Of a stretch of 64,000 nt of DNA, positions 34,248 to 41,929 are shown piece by piece; the stretch's first letter is position 1, and the number at the start of each line of letters is the position of its first letter. The notes below the pieces were generated by a model. The model did no database searches. It worked only from the letters and a program-made list of their open reading frames with translations, and was not told the origin of the DNA. This DNA is from Cohnella silvisoli. GTDB taxonomy: Bacteria > Bacillota > Bacilli > Paenibacillales > Paenibacillaceae. The stretch spans positions 25,671-89,670 of the forward strand of contig NZ_JAIOAP010000026.1 of the NCBI RefSeq assembly GCF_021190915.1, written 5' to 3'. Position numbers and translations under genes: made by a program.

Positions 34248-35321
34248 ATGACCGCTCCGGCATGGGAAATATGGGTAGGCGCTTATTGCGCCAAAGGGGA
34301 GGTAGGCCTTACTCGGCTTGAATTTCTCCCTAATACGGGAGAACTCATTAAAACAGCCGAATACGGAGGAATCGAGAACGCGTCTTTTCTCAAGATGAAT
34401 CGAGAAGGAACTCGGCTATACGCGGTAAGCGAGACAGCTACATACGATGAAGGCCAAGAGGAAGGCGGACAATTGGCCTCATTCCCGATAGATCCCGATA
34501 CCCGTAAGCTCGGACCCGGCCAATTTCACCCGACCCATGGCGCCCACCCTTGCCATCTATCGCTTACTCCTAGTGAAGATTGGCTGGCCGTCGCGAATTA
34601 TAGCGGGGCGTCCGTTATGATGTATCCGATTGGACCGGATACTCGTCCCGGCCCTCCGGCGATCCGGTTTCGCCATACAGGTTCCGGACCGAACGCGGAT
34701 CGCCAGGAGGCGCCGCATCCTCATTCCGTCTTTTTCAGCCCGGACGGACAATTTCTGTTCGTTCCTGATCTCGGGATGGACAAGATCATTATTTATACCC
34801 GCGGTCCTGAAGCACACGAATGGTCCGCTCATGATGCGGTCTCGCTTGAACCTGGTGCGGGTCCGCGCCATTTCGCCTTTCATCCGAATGGCAAAGCAGC
34901 ATACGCGGTGAATGAGCTAGATTCTACGGTTACGCGGTTCTCGTATGAAGCGCCGGGCAAGCTTGTGCGTTTAGGCTCCATCTCTACGCTCCCGGCTTCC
35001 TATTCGGACGAGAGCTGGTGTGCGGAAATCCTCGTATCGCCGGACGGCCGTTTCGTGTACGCGTCCAATCGCGGGCATGACAGCATTGCCGTTTTCCGAA
35101 TAGACGAACAATCGGGAGAGCTTCATGCCTCCGGCCATGTCTCTACGAGAGGGAAAACGCCGCGTAATTTCGCCTTGACCCCGGACGGACAATGGCTGAT
35201 AGCGGCTAATCAGGAATCGAATTCTATCGTTCTATTCCGAATCGACCCTGACTCCGGATTGCCTATTTATGCGGGAACGGAGCTTCCGGTAATCAAGCCC
35301 GTGTGCGTCCTTATACGCTGA
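34248..35321 (+). CDS. Lactonase family protein (6-phosphogluconolactonase type)
   Basis: A 357-residue seven-bladed beta-propeller of the YbhE/YkgB lactonase family. Repeated blade motifs such as HPCHLSLTPSEDWLAVANY, HPHSVFFSPDGQFLFVPDLG, GPRHFAFHPNGKAAYAVNE and TPRNFALTPDGQWLIAANQ define it. Such proteins hydrolyse 6-phosphogluconolactone in the oxidative pentose phosphate pathway, though some act on other lactones. ATG 34248 follows TAGGAGGAAT. The gene is absent from this place in B. subtilis, so it is likely an insertion between rqcP and yabP. Confidence 0.85.
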   Translation: MTAPAWEIWVGAYCAKGEVGLTRLEFLPNTGELIKTAEYGGIENASFLKMNREGTRLYAVSETATYDEGQEEGGQLASFPIDPDTRKLGPGQFHPTHGAHPCHLSLTPSEDWLAVANYSGASVMMYPIGPDTRPGPPAIRFRHTGSGPNADRQEAPHPHSVFFSPDGQFLFVPDLGMDKIIIYTRGPEAHEWSAHDAVSLEPGAGPRHFAFHPNGKAAYAVNELDSTVTRFSYEAPGKLVRLGSISTLPASYSDESWCAEILVSPDGRFVYASNRGHDSIAVFRIDEQSGELHASGHVSTRGKTPRNFALTPDGQWLIAANQESNSIVLFRIDPDSGLPIYAGTELPVIKPVCVLIR

Positions 35322-35380
35322 AGCCCTAAGAGGTTTTCCACTGGTCCTAATACGCTGAAATCCCTAAGAGGTTTTCCCGC
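35307..35380 (+). repeat. 37-bp tandem duplication at the lactonase stop codon
   Basis: GTCCT-ATACGCTGAA..CCCTAAGAGGTTTTCC occurs twice, at about 35307 and 35344. The first copy contains the gene's last codons and stop. It looks like a recent duplication of the gene's 3' end. Confidence 0.7.
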
Positions 35381-35436
35381 ATGTACTCACTCGTTGATAA
35401 TCCTTAAAGTTCTTCTCACGCGCCCTACTCCCTAAA

Positions 35437-35467
35437 GTTCTATTCCGTCCCTTTTGCCCATAGGCTA
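35437..35467 (+). promoter_or_regulatory. Possible sigma-E/K-type promoter of yabP
   Basis: TCTATT, a 14-base spacer and CATAGGCTA (35459-35467) roughly fit mother-cell promoters. yabP-yabQ are sigma-E genes in B. subtilis. The -35 is weak. Confidence 0.35.
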
Positions 35468-35496
35468 GTCTTAAAGGTAAGGAGGGACGTGCCGTC

Positions 35497-35778
35497 ATGG
35501 AACACGCAAAGGGTGCCAAACATCAGGAGATCCGGATGCTCAATCGCAAATCGCTCGATATTTCCGGTGTCAGCAATGTGGAGAGCTTCGATAACGAGGA
35601 ATTTCTGCTGGAAACCGAATGCGGATTTTTGACCGTTCGGGGGCAAAACCTGCATATGAAAAATCTGAGCTTGGACCAGGGGCTCGTCTCTATCGAAGGG
35701 GCAATCCACTCCCTTATCTATTTGGACGGCAACGCCGGCAGCAAGTCGAAGGGCTTGTTCGGGAAGTTGTTCAAGTGA
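35497..35778 (+). CDS. yabP: Sporulation protein YabP
   Basis: A 93-residue soluble protein of the YabP family needed at an intermediate stage of sporulation. HQEIRMLNRKSLDISGVSNV, FDNEEFLLET and the closing KSKGLFGKLFK are typical. It follows AAGGAGGGACG. It overlaps the yabQ start by 4 bases (GTGA), as expected for the conserved yabPQ pair. Confidence 0.94.
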   Translation: MEHAKGAKHQEIRMLNRKSLDISGVSNVESFDNEEFLLETECGFLTVRGQNLHMKNLSLDQGLVSIEGAIHSLIYLDGNAGSKSKGLFGKLFK

Positions 35779-36368
35779 ACGCGGCCGCACAATGGATGAC
35801 GATCGCCTCCATGATGCTGTGCGGATTATCGATGGGGCTCGTTTTTGACGTCTATCGTGTCGCTTCGCATCGGTTCCATGTCGCGCGTTGGCTGCTTCCT
35901 GCGCTTGATGTCGTTTATTGGGCTGCGGCAACTCTAGGGGTATTCAGTATTTTGCTCGGGAGCAATCAAGGCGAAGTACGGATGTATGTTTTTCTCGGGC
36001 TCGGGATAGGCGTAACAGGCTACTTCGGTTTGTTCAGCAATTGGGTGGTCAAGCTATCGGGCAAAATATTCGATATTCTTAAAGCAATGTTTAACTTTCT
36101 ATGGAAGCTGGTTAATACGATAGTATTGACTCCGTTTCTGTGGGTTGTCCGTTTGCTGGCCAAGCTGCTTGATATCCTATTTATCATTACGGCAGCGCTG
36201 GTGCTATGGATCGGAAAGCTTTTGTTTAAGCCGTTTTCAGCGCTCGGCCGACGGTTGTGGCCTAAGCTCCTGCCGATAAGGCGGAAAATCGAACCTGTTG
36301 CGAAAGCCTACATACGTCTACGAGAAAAGGCGAGGCAAATACGGGATTTGTTTAAAAGAAAACCGTAG
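35775..36368 (+). CDS. yabQ: Spore cortex biosynthesis protein YabQ
   Basis: A 197-residue membrane protein required for spore cortex formation. About four hydrophobic segments are visible (residues 6-25, 38-58, 65-90, and 115-150), with a basic C-terminus. GLSMGLVFDVYRV near the N-terminus is a family signature. GTG 35775, overlapping the yabP stop, is preferred; an ATG at 35796 is possible. Confidence 0.9.
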   Translation: MNAAAQWMTIASMMLCGLSMGLVFDVYRVASHRFHVARWLLPALDVVYWAAATLGVFSILLGSNQGEVRMYVFLGLGIGVTGYFGLFSNWVVKLSGKIFDILKAMFNFLWKLVNTIVLTPFLWVVRLLAKLLDILFIITAALVLWIGKLLFKPFSALGRRLWPKLLPIRRKIEPVAKAYIRLREKARQIRDLFKRKP

Positions 36369-36500
36369 CAACGTTTCGACATCGTTTTTATTCGAAATGC
36401 TTCGTAAGAAGGATATTTTCAAATGTCCAAATTATGCTATAATAATCGCGTCCCTCCGTTTAAATAGGGCAGATTGGCAGCATGGGAAAGGAGGCATCGG

Positions 36501-36809
36501 ATGTCTTCACGCACTATGACCGCGACACCCGTCATGACGGGAGCTCGCAGACGGTTGAAATTATTGTTATTCATCATGGTTCTCTTCATGAGCTGGGCGC
36601 TGTACGTTATCATCGTTCAATACGGACAGATCAGCGATCGTTCGGGTCAATTGCATGAAGCAGATAAGAAGCTTACCGATGCCCAGGCGAAGAGCGATGC
36701 GCTTAAGCAACAGATTGCCAGGTTGAACGATCCCGAATACATAGGCCAAATTGCCCGCAAGGAGCATGGGCTTGGAATGCCGGGGGAAGTTCCGATCAAG
36801 ATTGAATAA
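36501..36809 (+). CDS. divIC: Septum formation initiator DivIC (FtsB family)
   Basis: A 102-residue bitopic division protein that joins FtsL and DivIB in the septal complex. A basic N-terminus, one helix (about 19-40) and a coiled coil (about 45-80) precede the family's DPEYIGQIARKEHGLGMPGE. ATG 36501 follows AAAGGAGGC. TATAAT at 36438 may mark a promoter. Confidence 0.93.
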   Translation: MSSRTMTATPVMTGARRRLKLLLFIMVLFMSWALYVIIVQYGQISDRSGQLHEADKKLTDAQAKSDALKQQIARLNDPEYIGQIARKEHGLGMPGEVPIKIE

Positions 36810-36845
36810 AACCGATATGAAGCGTATTACCTGGTCTAACGTCTG

Positions 36846-36875
36846 TTGACCTCGCTTTCCATTCTCGGTTATAAT
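36846..36875 (+). promoter_or_regulatory. Sigma-A promoter of yabR
   Basis: TTGACC (36846-36851), an 18-base spacer and TATAAT (36870-36875). Confidence 0.65.
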
Positions 36876-36936
36876 TGGCATAGCCGGACTTATGCAGTTC
36901 GGGCACATTTAGTTTCAGGGAGGAACATCGTTTTTT

Positions 36937-37380
36937 ATGGCCATCGAAGTGGGTACCAAATTGGAGGGCAAAGTTACCGGCATCACGCATTTCGGAGCGT
37001 TTGTGGATCTTACGGGTGGTGTTACGGGACTCGTCCATATTTCCGAGATTGCCGACAGCTATGTAAAGGATGTTCATGAGCATTTGAAGATTAATGACAT
37101 GGTTACGGTCAAGGTCATTAATGTGGACAAAGACGGCAAGATCGGCTTGTCCATTCGTCAAGCCGTGGACAAACCGCCGGAACAGCAACAACAGCAAGCA
37201 CCGCAACAACGTGGACCACGCGATCGCGGCGGTCGTCCCTCCAAACCGGGTGGTTTCGGCAGATCCCCATCTTTTGATGACAAATTGTCTCGCTTCCTTA
37301 AAGACAGCGAAGAACGCATTTCTAATCTCAAGAAAAGCACCGAATCCAAACGAGGCGGACGCGGCGGACGTCGTTCGTAA
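36937..37380 (+). CDS. yabR: S1 domain RNA-binding protein YabR
   Basis: A 147-residue protein with one S1 domain (residues 1-74; GTKLEGKVTGITHFGAFVDL, GLVHISEIAD, GKIGLSIRQA) and a low-complexity tail rich in Gln, Pro, Arg and Gly ending in an RGG-like segment. Such tails often add RNA affinity. It lies between divIC and spoIIE as in B. subtilis and is followed by a terminator. Confidence 0.93.
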   Translation: MAIEVGTKLEGKVTGITHFGAFVDLTGGVTGLVHISEIADSYVKDVHEHLKINDMVTVKVINVDKDGKIGLSIRQAVDKPPEQQQQQAPQQRGPRDRGGRPSKPGGFGRSPSFDDKLSRFLKDSEERISNLKKSTESKRGGRGGRRS

Positions 37381-37401
37381 GATATAAACGATATTGTTTT
37401 C

Positions 37402-37432
37402 AGAACCGGGCCCAGGGGTCCGGTTTTGTTGT
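37402..37432 (+). terminator. Terminator after yabR
   Basis: AACCGGGCC / GGTCCGGTT with a short loop, followed by TTGTTGTTGTT. Confidence 0.75.
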
Positions 37433-37578
37433 TGTTATCCCGTCAAAATGATGCCACTCAGCTGCATTTCTTTGAAATCAGCCGCTTTAAATATTCTAAG
37501 AAAATTTTAACCCTCCGCATTCATTCGCGTCTATCCGGCATTCAAGCGCGTTTCTCGTCTGCGGGAGGGCGGCAAAGA

Positions 37579-37611
37579 GCGCCATCCCCCGTCGGATGAG
37601 CGCGTTTTTTT
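37579..37611 (+). terminator. Orphan terminator between yabR and spoIIE
   Basis: GCGC-CATCC / GGATG-A-GCGC followed by TTTTTTT. No gene ends here on the plus strand after the yabR terminator, so it may be a back-up or end an unannotated small RNA. The 37381-37829 gap contains no tRNA or credible ORF. Confidence 0.75.
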
Positions 37612-37725
37612 GTTGTCGTAAATAGCGGGTGCGGAGAGCTTCGCTCCAGGCAATAACGAGAATAGACTATGGGAGCCGCGGGTTTCCACGTTTCCCGAAT
37701 ACGGTCGGGACGAGCAAGCGGGAAC

Positions 37726-37791
37726 TGTCGGAAAAAACTTTTTTCCAGCCAACCGTTTCTGACAAACTTCATGAAATGCCCCCCCTATAAT
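37726..37791 (+). promoter_or_regulatory. spoIIE promoter with candidate Spo0A boxes
   Basis: TATAAT at 37786-37791 lacks a good -35 at normal spacing. Two sequences resemble the Spo0A box TTGTCRAA: TGTCGGAA at 37726-37733 and, on the minus strand, TTTGTCAGAA over 37758-37767. B. subtilis spoIIE is a sigma-A promoter that needs phosphorylated Spo0A. Confidence 0.55.
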
Positions 37792-37829
37792 AAAGAACAC
37801 AATTCAATCTGGTAAATGGGGTGTGCATC

Positions 37830-40373
37830 ATGGACAAGCCGTCCGTCGTTCCGTTCGTACCGCGTCCGGGAACCGGACCCTCCTTTGCTCCCGAACAGGA
37901 GAGCAAGCGTTGGTTTCGCAAGTGGAGAAAATCCACGCAAGCTAAAGGAAAGGCCAAGCCGCCTTCGCTGCTCATGCGATGGGGAGAAGCGTTACGCGCG
38001 CAGCAATGGCTGTTATTGATTATCGGAGTCGGGTTTTTGCTAGGCAGGGCGGTTATGCTGGAAGGGATAACGCCGTTTGCCGCGGCCTTTTTCGGAGTCG
38101 TGCTTTACTTGCGCAAGGATTTGGCATTCTGGGCGGCACTTTCGCTCGTAGCGGGCAGCTTCTGGGCGCTCGATCCGATGCCTGCCGTTATTTGCGCGGA
38201 GATCGGCGTCATCTATTTGCTTTATCGCGGATTGGTGCTTTATGAAAGGGCGGATTTATCGCATGCGCCGGTAGTCGTGTTCGCGGCGACGCTGCTTGTC
38301 CGAGTGTTCTCCACGTTGTTAGCGGACAAAACCTCTTGGCTGCCTTACGTGCTCACTTTGGTGGAAGCGGGATTAGCCTTCGTGTTGACGTTGCTGTTCA
38401 TCCATGCGCTGCCTGTGTTGGCTCGTACGAGAAAGGCTTCCCACCTGCGGCACGAGGAATGGGTAGGAATCGCTATTTTGCTCGCTTGCCTGCTCACGGG
38501 AATGACGGGTTGGACCGTTTATGGAATTGCCGTGGCGAGCGTGTTATCCCGCTATTTTGTCGTGATGACCGCATTTGTAGGCGGACCCGCCTTAGGAACG
38601 TCGGCTGGAGTCGTGGCGGGCATGATTCTTAGCTTGTCCAATATGGGAGCGGCATCGGAGATCGGATTGTTAGCCTTCGGGGGGCTGATGGCCGGGCTCG
38701 TGCGGGAGGGCGGTAAAGCGGCGTCCGTGTTCGGATTATTGCTGGGTACCTCGGTATTGGCTCTGTATGGCGGGGACTCCGCGAGCACGATGGCTTCCAC
38801 GTGGTCGACGGTGGCCGCGGCAGTGCTGCTGCTAATTACCCCGCGTAAGATTACGGAATCGATATCAAGATATGTTCCCGGTACTACAGACTATGCACAG
38901 AACCAACGGGATTATGCGCAAAAAGTAAGAGATTTGACCGCTGAGAGGGTGGAAAAGTTTTCCGAAGTGTTCCGTCAGCTGTCGCGTAGCTTTCGCCAAA
39001 TGACGCAGGCAGGGGAAACCGCTAGGCAGAACCGCGACTTCGATCATTTCGTGAATGCGGTTCATGAACGGGCATGCTCTACATGCCATAAAAGGGGATT
39101 GTGCTGGGACGGCCAATTTATCCAGACCTACAAACTGATGACGGATATGATGACGGCGGTCGAGGAGGAGCCTGATCTGAAGCCCTCGCATATGCCTAAA
39201 TCTTGGAGTCGGATTTGCGTCAAAACTCCCGTGGTGCTCGACGTGCTCAAACGGCAGTACGACGTTTACCGCAACGATCTGCACTGGCGGCAGCAGCTGC
39301 AGGACAGCCGTTTTCTTGTCGCGGATCAATTGTCGGGAGTTTCTCAGGTAATGGACGATCTGGTTAAAGAAATTCGTCGCGAAGCCAAACAGATGGATGC
39401 TCAGGAGGGGCAGATTCGAGATGCCCTAGACCATCTGGGCCTAGCGATTCAGAATATAGATATTATTAGTTTAGAGGAGGGACATATCGACATTGAGATG
39501 GTTCATGCTTTCCGATCCGGCTACGATGAATGCCGTAAGATGATCGCCCCGATACTTACGGAGATTCTCGGGGAAACCGTATCGGTTAGCAATGAGCGAA
39601 GCGGCGAGCCCGCCGCGCACCTGAGCACAGTGACGTTCGCTTCGGCCAAAGCGTACGAGGTGGAGACAGGGGTGGCAGGGGCCGCGAAGGACGGCGACAT
39701 GCTGTCGGGAGACAGCTTTAGCATGGTGGAGCTGGGTAATGGGAAGTTTGCGGTCGCATTAAGCGACGGAATGGGCAATGGGGTTAGAGCGCGTATGGAG
39801 AGCAGCGCCGCATTGTCGATGCTGGAGCAACTGCTTCAGTCCGGCATTGACGAGCGGTTGGCGGTGAAATCGGTAAACTCCGTGCTGCTGCTGCGTTCCC
39901 CCGAAGAGATGTTCGCCACGATCGATCTTGCTTTAATAGATTTATATACGGCGCATGCGACGATGCTTAAGATCGGGTCGACGCCTAGTTTCATTAAGCG
40001 AGGGAGGGAGATCATTCCGATAGCCGCCAATAATTTGCCGATTGGCATCTTGCAAGACATCGAAATCGATTTGTTAAGGGTTCAACTACAGCCCGGGGAT
40101 ACTCTGATCATGATGACGGACGGAATTCTAGACTCTCCGGGACATGCGATTAATAAGGAGCTGTGGATGAAAAGAGTGCTTCACGAACTGGACGCCGACG
40201 ATCCGCAAGAAATCGCCGATGCGCTGCTCGATACGGCGCTGCGCCAATATCCCGGCGGCGTGAAGGATGATATGACCGTCGTCGTTACCCGACTCACGCG
40301 CCACCAGCCGGAATGGGCAGCGTTCCGCTGGCCGGGTCTCAACCGGCTTGAGCGGCCAAGGACGGTGAGCTGA
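37830..40373 (+). CDS. spoIIE: Stage II sporulation protein E (PP2C phosphatase)
   Basis: An 847-residue membrane phosphatase that dephosphorylates SpoIIAA to release sigma-F in the forespore and also acts at the polar septum. The N-terminal third carries about ten membrane helices (about 55-335), then a central FtsZ-interacting region, then a PP2C domain (about 590-830) with LSDGMGNG and MMTDGILDS metal-binding aspartates. ATG 37830 follows GGGGTG; length is close to B. subtilis (827). Regulation by Spo0A is likely from the upstream sites. Confidence 0.95.
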   Translation: MDKPSVVPFVPRPGTGPSFAPEQESKRWFRKWRKSTQAKGKAKPPSLLMRWGEALRAQQWLLLIIGVGFLLGRAVMLEGITPFAAAFFGVVLYLRKDLAFWAALSLVAGSFWALDPMPAVICAEIGVIYLLYRGLVLYERADLSHAPVVVFAATLLVRVFSTLLADKTSWLPYVLTLVEAGLAFVLTLLFIHALPVLARTRKASHLRHEEWVGIAILLACLLTGMTGWTVYGIAVASVLSRYFVVMTAFVGGPALGTSAGVVAGMILSLSNMGAASEIGLLAFGGLMAGLVREGGKAASVFGLLLGTSVLALYGGDSASTMASTWSTVAAAVLLLITPRKITESISRYVPGTTDYAQNQRDYAQKVRDLTAERVEKFSEVFRQLSRSFRQMTQAGETARQNRDFDHFVNAVHERACSTCHKRGLCWDGQFIQTYKLMTDMMTAVEEEPDLKPSHMPKSWSRICVKTPVVLDVLKRQYDVYRNDLHWRQQLQDSRFLVADQLSGVSQVMDDLVKEIRREAKQMDAQEGQIRDALDHLGLAIQNIDIISLEEGHIDIEMVHAFRSGYDECRKMIAPILTEILGETVSVSNERSGEPAAHLSTVTFASAKAYEVETGVAGAAKDGDMLSGDSFSMVELGNGKFAVALSDGMGNGVRARMESSAALSMLEQLLQSGIDERLAVKSVNSVLLLRSPEEMFATIDLALIDLYTAHATMLKIGSTPSFIKRGREIIPIAANNLPIGILQDIEIDLLRVQLQPGDTLIMMTDGILDSPGHAINKELWMKRVLHELDADDPQEIADALLDTALRQYPGGVKDDMTVVVTRLTRHQPEWAAFRWPGLNRLERPRTVS

Positions 40374-40398
40374 ACTATGGTTACCTAAAAGAATGAAA

Positions 40399-40441
40399 CA
40401 AGCCCCCAAACCCACTCATCTGTGGTTTTGGGGGCTTGTTC
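40399..40441. terminator. Bidirectional terminator between spoIIE and a convergent operon
   Basis: CAAGCCCCCAAACCCAC / GTGGTTTTGGGGGCTTG is a long GC-rich hairpin with T-rich flanks, between spoIIE and the minus-strand gene ending at 40474. Confidence 0.82.
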
Positions 40442-40473
40442 AATGTAGCAGGGTTATTCATTTCGACAATTGA

Positions 40474-41058
40474 CTATTCCGGTTTTTGATTTTTTTCGTT
40501 AGCTGCTTCATCCAACCAAATTTGAAATTCGGCTCTCTCGGAATCATTCTCGAATTGGCTTGCCATATAGGACAATTCGAGCTTTTCCAAATACATAAGC
40601 AAGAGCCGATAACCCCACTCCCGATCTCTCCCCGAGTTCCAATGGACTGCTTTTCTTAATCGGTCCAGAACAATGTCCTCTAAGCCAATGACGTAAACTC
40701 GTTTATCATCCACCTGGAGCTCGGTTACTTTATTGTAATCACCGGCTAAGAGGTTAGAGGGAACTTCCACGGAAACGCCTACGGTTGGATGCAACCAATT
40801 TTTACCTAGCTTCTGAAAGCCGAGTTGCTCGAGTATTTCGCCTGTCTTATCGTATCCGCTGAGCACGAAATCAATGTCTTCCGTTGAATATCCGCTTAAA
40901 GTGTAGATTTCGACGGAGAGCCCTCCTACGATAATGGGCTTGATTCCATGCTGCATCAACAAATCGGTAATAATGGCTGCTGTCTGCAAAAGCCTCTCGA
41001 ACTTGGCTGCACCAACCAACTCCGTCAACGCCTTATTCGCTTCTTGAATATTTAGCAA
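40474..41058 (-). CDS. Nucleotidyltransferase-fold protein (MNT/AbiEii or DUF6036-like)
   Basis: A 194-residue protein with a minimal nucleotidyltransferase core: VGGLSVEIYTLSGYSTEDID gives the GG..DxD metal-binding signature (about residues 44-63). Later VSVEVPSNLLAGDY and IGLEDIVLDRLRKAVHW fit AbiEii/DUF6036-like proteins, some of which are toxins of toxin-antitoxin or abortive-infection pairs. It starts at TTG 41058, overlaps the upstream small gene by 26 bases, and forms a two-gene operon. Not in B. subtilis at this locus, so it looks acquired. The activity is unproven. Confidence 0.7.
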   Translation of the reverse strand: MLNIQEANKALTELVGAAKFERLLQTAAIITDLLMQHGIKPIIVGGLSVEIYTLSGYSTEDIDFVLSGYDKTGEILEQLGFQKLGKNWLHPTVGVSVEVPSNLLAGDYNKVTELQVDDKRVYVIGLEDIVLDRLRKAVHWNSGRDREWGYRLLLMYLEKLELSYMASQFENDSERAEFQIWLDEAANEKNQKPE

Positions 41059-41308
41059 TGCTCAACACCCGTCTTTCCTTATCGTATTGAACGGTTCCGT
41101 TGCTCATGGCACTCAGAAGTTTGTTGCGCGCTAAGTAATTAAGAGCTTTAACCTCATCGGGATCGCGGGGGGGAGTACTTCGTTCTGTTCCCTTCGACTC
41201 AAGGGTCCGAACGCGGAATAGATTGACTGAGTGGTCGATAGAATGATTGACGCTTGTTTCCCCAATACGTTTAATGTCCTTGATATCGTTTAAGGTCATT
41301 TTCCTCAT
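41033..41308 (-). CDS. Small partner protein of the nucleotidyltransferase gene
   Basis: A 91-residue protein, MRKMTLNDIKDIKR at the start and DEVKALNYLARNKLLSAMSN then VLSIAKYSRSE at the end. No family recognised. ATG 41308 is chosen because GGGGGAGG lies 7 bases before it on the minus strand. It overlaps the nucleotidyltransferase start, typical of toxin-antitoxin or partner pairs. An antitoxin role is a guess from gene order. Confidence 0.68.
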   Translation of the reverse strand: MRKMTLNDIKDIKRIGETSVNHSIDHSVNLFRVRTLESKGTERSTPPRDPDEVKALNYLARNKLLSAMSNGTVQYDKERRVLSIAKYSRSE

Positions 41309-41392
41309 GTCGCTTCCCTCCCCCGGATTTGTTCTTCGCACAATAGTTATATCCAATTATATACAACCCAAGCTAATAACTCTACGGGGAGT

Positions 41393-41726
41393 GGCCAGAT
41401 GGCCAGGGCAATCGCATTAGAATACATGTCCTAGGACGGGATACATAGATATTGAATGCATGAAGCCGATACGGTCAAAAAGGGCGTAACAGCGAGGTAG
41501 GAAAGCCGTAGAAAAGCTGTAACGGTCAAAATGGCCGTTATAGCTGGCATAATACGATCAATCGATGGATTGTAGGCTGCGATACGGTCAAAAAGGCCGT
41601 TAAGGCAGAAAATATTCACTGAATGGCTTCTGTAACAGTCCTTTTGACCGTTACGCGCAACTGAATAATGCCAGAATTTAATCAGGTGCGGAGCAAGTCT
41701 AATGCATTTGCCCTGGCTAGTTGGCC
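41393..41726. mobile_element. MITE-like element with 29-bp imperfect terminal inverted repeats
   Basis: The ends 41393-41421 and 41698-41726 are inverted repeats with 24 of 29 matching bases; the inner 20 match at 18. The 334-bp interior has no gene and carries the hairpin array D. No clear target-site duplication was seen. The layout fits a non-autonomous miniature element, but no transposase is nearby. Confidence 0.55.
41471..41652. repeat. Hairpin repeat array D inside the MITE-like element
   Basis: ACGGTC-AAAAA-GGCCGT type stem-loops start at 41471, 41522 and 41584 (spacings 51 and 62), and an inverted copy lies at 41633-41652. The stem is about 7 bp with one G-U pair. Confidence 0.8.
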
Positions 41727-41862
41727 TTGGCCATGTCGCAGCGCTGCAATTTAGGTGGTGAAGGTAGTTTTTTGGCCTTGGTAAAGTCTCCAGCGTAGCA
41801 ATCTAGGCATTGGAGGCAGTTTATTGGCCTTGGCGAAGTCGCATCTACAGAACTGCCTCCTC
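41721..41862. repeat. Tandem repeat, 3 copies of about 51 bp (array E)
   Basis: Units starting TTGGCCTTGG lie at 41721, 41772 and 41824 (periods 51 and 52), with similar tails (AGTCKC..GCAATYTAGG..TGGAGGCAGTTT). It follows the MITE-like element and fills the gap before yabS. Confidence 0.75.
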
Positions 41863-41929
41863 AAGTCTAAATCTCCCATTCCTTGGCGACACTCTTAATA
41901 GATTCTAGACAATCAAGGAGTGTGAGAAA

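Noticed and set aside
37531..37800. 89-residue minus-strand ORF before spoIIE
   Set aside because: It runs through a terminator and the spoIIE promoter and has no ribosome-binding site or recognisable composition.
37381..37829. tRNA genes expected from B. subtilis order between yabR and spoIIE
   Set aside because: No cloverleaf or T-loop GGTTCGAATC-type sequence found by eye.
41431..41619. 62-residue minus-strand ORF in the MITE-like element
   Set aside because: Formed by the hairpin repeats, no start signals.
33677..41862. Tandem arrays considered as CRISPR
   Set aside because: The whole unit is conserved, including what would be the spacer, the copies are few, and no cas genes are present.
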